64,000 nucleotides of DNA, taken from assembly GCF_003633755.1 (NCBI RefSeq), contig NZ_RBIL01000001.1:915426-979425 (forward strand), given 5' to 3'. The stretch comes from Solirubrobacter pauli (GTDB lineage: Bacteria > Actinomycetota > Thermoleophilia > Solirubrobacterales > Solirubrobacteraceae). The notes beneath the pieces were generated by a model. That model made no database searches and was not told the DNA's origin. It worked only from the letters and a program-made list of their open reading frames with translations. This document shows positions 60,063-64,000 of this stretch, one piece after another. Position numbers and translations under genes: made by a program. Numbering within the stretch: position 1 is the first letter of the stretch; each line of letters starts with the position of its first letter.

Positions 60063-60102
60063 CTTGTCCGCAAGTATAGAAATCTCAGTCCCTACGTATC
60101 AA
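60063..60102 (-). promoter_or_regulatory. Promoter and dyad for hsp20
   Basis: Read on the minus strand: -35 TTGATA (60102-60097), 18-base spacer, -10 TATACT (60078-60073). CTTG-CGGA-CAAG (60074-60063, minus) overlaps the start point. It is not the CIRCE or HAIR consensus, so another repressor may act. Confidence 0.65.
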
Positions 60103-60136
60103 GTGATGGAGCCTAAAAGGTTCCTTAAACGACGAA

Positions 60137-60154
60137 AGCCGCCCGGAGGCGGCT
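60137..60154 (-). terminator. Terminator after the marR gene
   Basis: AGCCGCC, 4-base loop, GGCGGCT: seven pairs, followed on the minus strand by a T-rich stretch (TTTCGTCGTTT). Ends the gene at 60170-60640. Confidence 0.7.
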
Positions 60155-60169
60155 CGCGGACGGCGAAGC

Positions 60170-60640
60170 TCAGTCCGTGGAGGCGGCGCCCGGCAGCACG
60201 CGCTCCCAGGCGGACGCGAAGGTGCGCAGCTCGTCCTCGGAGAAGTGCGTGAGGAAGCGCTCCCGCACACCCTCCAGGTGCGTGGGACGTGCGCGCTCGA
60301 GCAGCTCCGCGCCCTTGTCCGTGAGGACGGCGAAGCAGCCGCGGCCGTCGTCCGTGCACGTGTCGCGGACGAGCAGGCCGTCACGCTCCAGCCGGTCGAC
60401 CAGGCGGGTCATGCCGGACCGCGACAGCAGCACCGAGTCCGCGAGCTCGGCCATCCGCCGCTTGCGGTTCGGCGCCGACTCCAGCGTGATGAGCACTTCG
60501 TACGAGCTCAACGGGAGGTCGTGCGCCGCCGCCAGCTCGGCGTCCAGGGCCTTCACGAGCGCTGTGTGCACCCGCAAAAGCCCCCGCCAGGCCGCCAGCT
60601 CCGTCTCCGTCAGATCCACGCGTGTCTCAGGTACCGCCAT
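60170..60640 (-). CDS. MarR-family transcriptional regulator
   Basis: 156 residues from ATG at 60640. Winged helix around residues 55-115 (RKRRMAELADSVLLSRSGMTRLVDRLERDGLLVRDTCTDDGRG) with the DxRG wing. A dyad GTTGC-GTGG-GCAAC (60663-60676) lies just upstream and fits the MarR TTGC-N4-GCAA form, so self-control is likely. No target gene lies next to it; the glycolytic genes upstream are on the same strand. Confidence 0.88.
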   Translation of the reverse strand: MAVPETRVDLTETELAAWRGLLRVHTALVKALDAELAAAHDLPLSSYEVLITLESAPNRKRRMAELADSVLLSRSGMTRLVDRLERDGLLVRDTCTDDGRGCFAVLTDKGAELLERARPTHLEGVRERFLTHFSEDELRTFASAWERVLPGAASTD

Positions 60641-60662
60641 ACGCACGCAGTGTAGCGGCGTA

Positions 60663-60676
60663 GTTGCGTGGGCAAC
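60663..60676. promoter_or_regulatory. MarR-type operator upstream of marR (60640)
   Basis: GTTGC, GTGG, GCAAC. Perfect 5-base arms, 23-36 bases upstream of the marR start. TTGC-N4-GCAA is a common MarR-family core. Confidence 0.45.
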
Positions 60677-60699
60677 GGGTAATTGTCAGGTCAAACGAA

Positions 60700-62196
60700 C
60701 TACGTCCCGAGCAGTGAGCGGCCCGTCATCGCCGACGGTTGCTCGATGCCCAAGAGCGCCAGCGCCGTCGGCGCGACGTCGGCGAGGATGCCCTCGCCGT
60801 CGAGCGAATCGGCTCCCGCGGTGACGATGAACGGCACCGGGTTGAGCGAGTGCGCCGTGTTGACGGACCCGTCCTCGTTGAGCATGTGGTCGCAGTTGCC
60901 GTGGTCGGCCGTGACCAGGCACGCGCCGCCGGCCGCGTGCACGGCCTCCACGACGCGTCCGAGCTGCTCGTCGACGGTCTCCACGGCCTTCACGGCCGCC
61001 TCGATCACGCCCGTGTGCCCGACCATGTCCGGGTTCGCGAAGTTGATGATCGCGAACGCCGGCTTCTCGGCGTTGAAGTGCTCGACGAAGCCGTTCGCCG
61101 CCTCGACCGCCGCCATCTCCGGCTTGAGGTCGTACGTCGCGACGTCGCGCGGGGACGGCGCGAGCTCGCGCACCTCGCCCGTGTACGGGTGCTCCTCGCC
61201 GCCGTTGAAGAAGTACGTCACGTGCGGGTACTTCTCGGTCTCGGCGACGTGCAGCTGGCCGAGGCCCTCGTCGGCGATGACCTTGCCGATCGTGATCGCC
61301 GGCCGCTTGGGCGGGAACACGACCGGATAATCCCAGTCCTCGTCGTACTCGGCGAGCGTGATGTAGCGGTCGATGACCTCCGCCCCACCGCGATCGACGT
61401 CCGAGAACGACGGGTCGCACAGCGCGAGCGTGATCTCGCGCATCCGGTCGGGCCGGAAGTTGAACGCGATCACGGAGTCGCCGGGGCGGATCTTCGCCTC
61501 CTCGCCGACCGTCGTGGCGGCGATGAACTCGTCCGTCTCGCCACGCTCGTACGCCTGCTCGGCCGCCTCCGGAGCGGAGTCGACGTGGTGCTCGGCGTTC
61601 CCGTGCACGAGCAGGTCGTAGGCCTTCTGCACCCGGTCCCAGCGCTTGTCGCGATCCATCGCGAAGTAGCGGCCGATGACCGTTCCCACGCGGCCGCCCC
61701 ACGACTCGACGTCCGCCAGGTACCGCTTGCCGCCGGTGGGCGACGTGTCCCGGCCGTCGGTGAAGGCGTGGACGATCACGTCGCCCGACGCTTTCGCGTT
61801 GGCGAGCTCGATCAGCGCCTTCAGGTGCCGGTCGGAGGAGTGCACGCCGCCGTCGGACACGAGCCCGATCAGGTGCACGCGCGGCGCATCCTCGAGCGCG
61901 CCGAGCAGCACCTCGTTCTCGGCCAGCGTGCCGTCTTCCACGGCCTTGTCGATGCGCGCCAAGTCCTGCGGCACGATCGCGCCCGCGCCGAGGTTGAGAT
62001 GGCCGACCTCCGAGTTGCCCATCTGCCCCTCGGGCAGGCCGACGCTCGGGCCCATGGCCGTGAGCGTCGTGTGCGGGCGGGTCTTCCACAGCTCGTCGAA
62101 GACCGGGGTCTTCGCGAGCGACACGGCGTTGCCCGGGCCGTCGGGGGCGAGCCCCCAGCCGTCCAGGACGATGAGCGCGACGTGCGGGACGGTCAT
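60700..62196 (-). CDS. gpmI: 2,3-Bisphosphoglycerate-independent phosphoglycerate mutase
   Basis: 498 residues. Alkaline-phosphatase-like fold with D12 (VLDGWG) and catalytic S62 (MGNSEVGHLN), later metal motifs DPSFSD, MVGHTG and TADHGNCDH. It moves phosphate between C3 and C2 of glycerate in glycolysis. Its ATG overlaps the tpiA stop (ATGA, 62193-62196), so it is the last gene of pgk-tpiA-gpmI. Confidence 0.95.
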   Translation of the reverse strand: MTVPHVALIVLDGWGLAPDGPGNAVSLAKTPVFDELWKTRPHTTLTAMGPSVGLPEGQMGNSEVGHLNLGAGAIVPQDLARIDKAVEDGTLAENEVLLGALEDAPRVHLIGLVSDGGVHSSDRHLKALIELANAKASGDVIVHAFTDGRDTSPTGGKRYLADVESWGGRVGTVIGRYFAMDRDKRWDRVQKAYDLLVHGNAEHHVDSAPEAAEQAYERGETDEFIAATTVGEEAKIRPGDSVIAFNFRPDRMREITLALCDPSFSDVDRGGAEVIDRYITLAEYDEDWDYPVVFPPKRPAITIGKVIADEGLGQLHVAETEKYPHVTYFFNGGEEHPYTGEVRELAPSPRDVATYDLKPEMAAVEAANGFVEHFNAEKPAFAIINFANPDMVGHTGVIEAAVKAVETVDEQLGRVVEAVHAAGGACLVTADHGNCDHMLNEDGSVNTAHSLNPVPFIVTAGADSLDGEGILADVAPTALALLGIEQPSAMTGRSLLGT

Positions 62197-62954
62197 GCCT
62201 GCTGCGCCGCCTTCACGATTGCGCCGAAGGACTCGGCGTCCAGCGAAGCGCCACCGACGAGCGCGCCGTCGATGTCCGGCTGGCCGAGGATCTCGGCCGC
62301 GTTGTCGGGCTTCAGAGAGCCGCCGTAGAGCACGCGCACGGCGTTCCCGGCCTCCTTGTCGAAGCCCTGCACGAGCGCGCGGACGAAGCCGCACGTCTCC
62401 TGCGCCTGCTCCGGCGTGGCCGTCAGGCCGGTGCCGATCGCCCAGATGGGCTCGTAGGCGACGACGACGGTGGAGAGCTGGTCGACCGGCACCTTCTCCA
62501 GACCCTCCTGGACCTGGTGACGCAGCCGGCGCTCGGTGTCGCCCTGCTCGCGCTCCTCCTCGGTCTCACCGACGCAGAGGATCGGGATGAGCCCGGCCTC
62601 CAGCGCCCGCGGGACCTTCAGCTGCAGCGCGCGGTCGGTCTCGCCGAAGTACTGCCGGCGCTCGGAGTGCCCAAGGATCACGCCCTGGACGTCGATCTCG
62701 GCCAGCATCGGGGCCGAAACCTCGCCGGTGAACGCGCCCGAGTCCTTCTCGTGCATGTTCTGCGCGTAGACCTGGACCGCGCTGCCGCGGGCGCTGTCGA
62801 CGACCGCGCTCAGCGACAGGAACGAGGGCGCGACGACGACGTCGACGTCCTCGACCGCGCCGACCCGCGGGAGGAGCCCCTGGATGAGCTCCTCCGCCTC
62901 GGCGATCGTGTTGTTCAGCTTCCAGTTGCCGGCGATGAACGGTTTGCGGCTCAT
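62193..62954 (-). CDS. tpiA: Triosephosphate isomerase
   Basis: 253 residues from ATG at 62954. Catalytic residues: K12 (GNWKLN), H96 (ILGHSERR), E168 (AYEPIWAIGTG), and the phosphate loop YGGSLKPDN. Interconverts dihydroxyacetone phosphate and glyceraldehyde 3-phosphate. It overlaps pgk by ATGA and gpmI by ATGA, a fully coupled trio. Confidence 0.96.
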   Translation of the reverse strand: MSRKPFIAGNWKLNNTIAEAEELIQGLLPRVGAVEDVDVVVAPSFLSLSAVVDSARGSAVQVYAQNMHEKDSGAFTGEVSAPMLAEIDVQGVILGHSERRQYFGETDRALQLKVPRALEAGLIPILCVGETEEEREQGDTERRLRHQVQEGLEKVPVDQLSTVVVAYEPIWAIGTGLTATPEQAQETCGFVRALVQGFDKEAGNAVRVLYGGSLKPDNAAEILGQPDIDGALVGGASLDAESFGAIVKAAQQA

Positions 62955-64000
62955 GACAGGGCCTTCACTCCCGGCAATTCCTTGCCCTCGATCAGCTCCA
63001 GCGAAGCTCCGCCGCCCGTGGAGAGGTGGCTGACGCGGTCGGCCAGCCCGAACTGGGCCAGCGCCGCGGCGGAATCCCCGCCGCCGACGACCGTCGTGGC
63101 GTCGGTGGCGGCCATCGCCTCGGCGACGGCCTTCGTGCCCGCGGCGAACGGCTCGAGCTCGAACGCGCCCATCGGGCCGTTCCAGAACACCGTGCCCGCC
63201 GCGGCGATGATGGAGCCGTAGCGCTCCGCCGTCCCCGGCCCGACGTCCAGGCCCATCCAGCCCTCGGGCACGTCGATGCCGTCGAGCGGCTGGACCTCGG
63301 TGTCGGCGCTGAACGCGCGGCCGGCGACGAGGTCGGACGGCAGCTCGAGCTTCTCGTTGCCGAGCAGCGCCTTGGCGGGCTCCAGGCCCTCCTCCTCGCA
63401 CAGCGAAGCCCCGACCTCATGGCCCTGGGCCTTGAAGAACGGGAAGCACATCGCGCCGCCGATCAGAACCGTGTCCGCCTGCTCGAGGAACGCCTCGAGC
63501 ACGCCGATCTTGTCCGTCACCTTCGCGCCACCGACGACCGCGACGAGCGGCCGCTTCGGGTCCTCGAGGATGCCGTTGAGCGTCGTGACCTCACGCTCGA
63601 GCAGGCGCCCCGCGGCCGACGGCAGCAGGTGCGCGACCGCCTCCGTGGAGGCGTGCGCGCGGTGCGCCGCGCCGAACGCGTCGTTGACGTAGACGTCGGC
63701 GAGCGCCGCGTAGCGCCTCGCCAGGTCCTCGCTGTTCTTGGTCTCGCCCTCGAAGAAGCGGACGTTCTCGACCATCACGACGTCCCCGGCGGGGACGTCA
63801 TCGAGGTCGGGCGCCAGCGCGACGTCGGTGCCGAGCAGCTCGGCCAGGCGGTCGGCCGCCGGCTTGAGCGAGAACTTCGGGTCCGGACCGCCCTTGGGGC
63901 GGCCCAGGTGGGCGAGCAGCACGAGACCGCTCGCCCCCTTCTCGCGCAGCTCCTTCAGCGTGGGCAGCGCAGCCTGGATGCGGGCGTCGTCGGTGATGTT
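62951..64000 (-). CDS. pgk: Phosphoglycerate kinase (5' end outside window)
   Basis: The C-terminal 349 residues; the gene continues past base 64000 and lacks only about the first 25-50 residues. Seen: DDARIQAALPTL, HLGRPKGGPDP, NDAFGAAHRAHAS, VVGGAKVTDKIGVLEAF, and the nucleotide loops FWNGPMGAFE and STGGGASLEL. It makes ATP from 1,3-bisphosphoglycerate. Head of the pgk-tpiA-gpmI unit here; gap may precede it. Confidence 0.96.
   Translation of the reverse strand, partial: NITDDARIQAALPTLKELREKGASGLVLLAHLGRPKGGPDPKFSLKPAADRLAELLGTDVALAPDLDDVPAGDVVMVENVRFFEGETKNSEDLARRYAALADVYVNDAFGAAHRAHASTEAVAHLLPSAAGRLLEREVTTLNGILEDPKRPLVAVVGGAKVTDKIGVLEAFLEQADTVLIGGAMCFPFFKAQGHEVGASLCEEEGLEPAKALLGNEKLELPSDLVAGRAFSADTEVQPLDGIDVPEGWMGLDVGPGTAERYGSIIAAAGTVFWNGPMGAFELEPFAAGTKAVAEAMAATDATTVVGGGDSAAALAQFGLADRVSHLSTGGGASLELIEGKELPGVKALS

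Noticed and set aside
60063-60102. HAIR or CIRCE heat-shock operator before hsp20
   Set aside because: The CTTG-N4-CAAG dyad does not match CTTGAGT-N7-ACTCAAG or the CIRCE 9-base arms.

Overview
The window is GC-rich throughout, gene-dense and free of rRNA, insertion sequences, phage genes and CRISPR arrays. No stretch longer than about 190 bases lacks a gene. Gene content and protein style suggest an actinobacterium of the class Thermoleophilia (Solirubrobacter-like). The signs are an LLM flavin/F420-type oxidoreductase, a mycofactocin-type SDR, System I (Ccm) cytochrome c maturation, several alanine-rich secreted beta-proteins and glycolytic genes in the order pgk-tpiA-gpmI. This assignment is an inference, because no rRNA is present.

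Layout. 1-6 kb: the end of an ABC exporter, a nucleotide-sugar epimerase, an orphan chemoreceptor-tip protein, a PHP-type phosphatase with a PucR regulator, and an AhpD-like/SDR pair. 5.5-11 kb: divergent regulator/target pairs (TetR/SDR, MarR/MFS pump), a nitronate monooxygenase-like enzyme, a 48-residue Cys/His peptide and a PfkB sugar kinase. 11-21.5 kb: secreted proteins, a RecQ helicase with a phosphoribosyltransferase-like tail, an acyltransferase, a lipoprotein, a STAND-LuxR regulator and a uracil/xanthine permease. 21.4-28 kb: an alpha-glucosidase, an ABC-2 efflux pump divergent from a two-component system, and a second MFS pump. 28-35 kb: a small basic protein, a secreted M64 peptidase, a LysR/EamA locus, an LLM oxidoreductase and a fatty-acid desaturase.

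34.8-39.6 kb is an aromatic catabolism operon: AsnC regulator, then HPPD, a mini-serpin, homogentisate dioxygenase and a maleylacetate-reductase-like enzyme, with almost no spacing between genes. A protease-inhibitor-fold protein inside a tyrosine-degradation operon is the most unusual arrangement here. 40-43.8 kb is one very large secreted protein with five Ig-like repeats and seven Cys-pair repeats. 43.9-51 kb holds cytochrome c maturation in two arms: ccmE-ccmF-ccmI-like-secG on the minus strand and ccmG-ccmH-ccdA on the plus strand. Between the arms lie a zinc-ribbon protein, an RDD protein, a thiamine-binding-type protein, rsgA and tRNA-Gly(CCC).

51-64 kb is mostly housekeeping: argS (with an altered HIGH motif), rlmH, a Ste24-like protease, a lipoprotein/Ser-Thr kinase pair, tgt, hsp20, a MarR regulator, then gpmI-tpiA-pgk, with pgk running off the right edge.

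Two structural habits stand out. Co-directional genes often overlap by 1-4 bases. Six convergent pairs interlock their stop codons in a shared 4-base CTAG, TTAG or CTAA.
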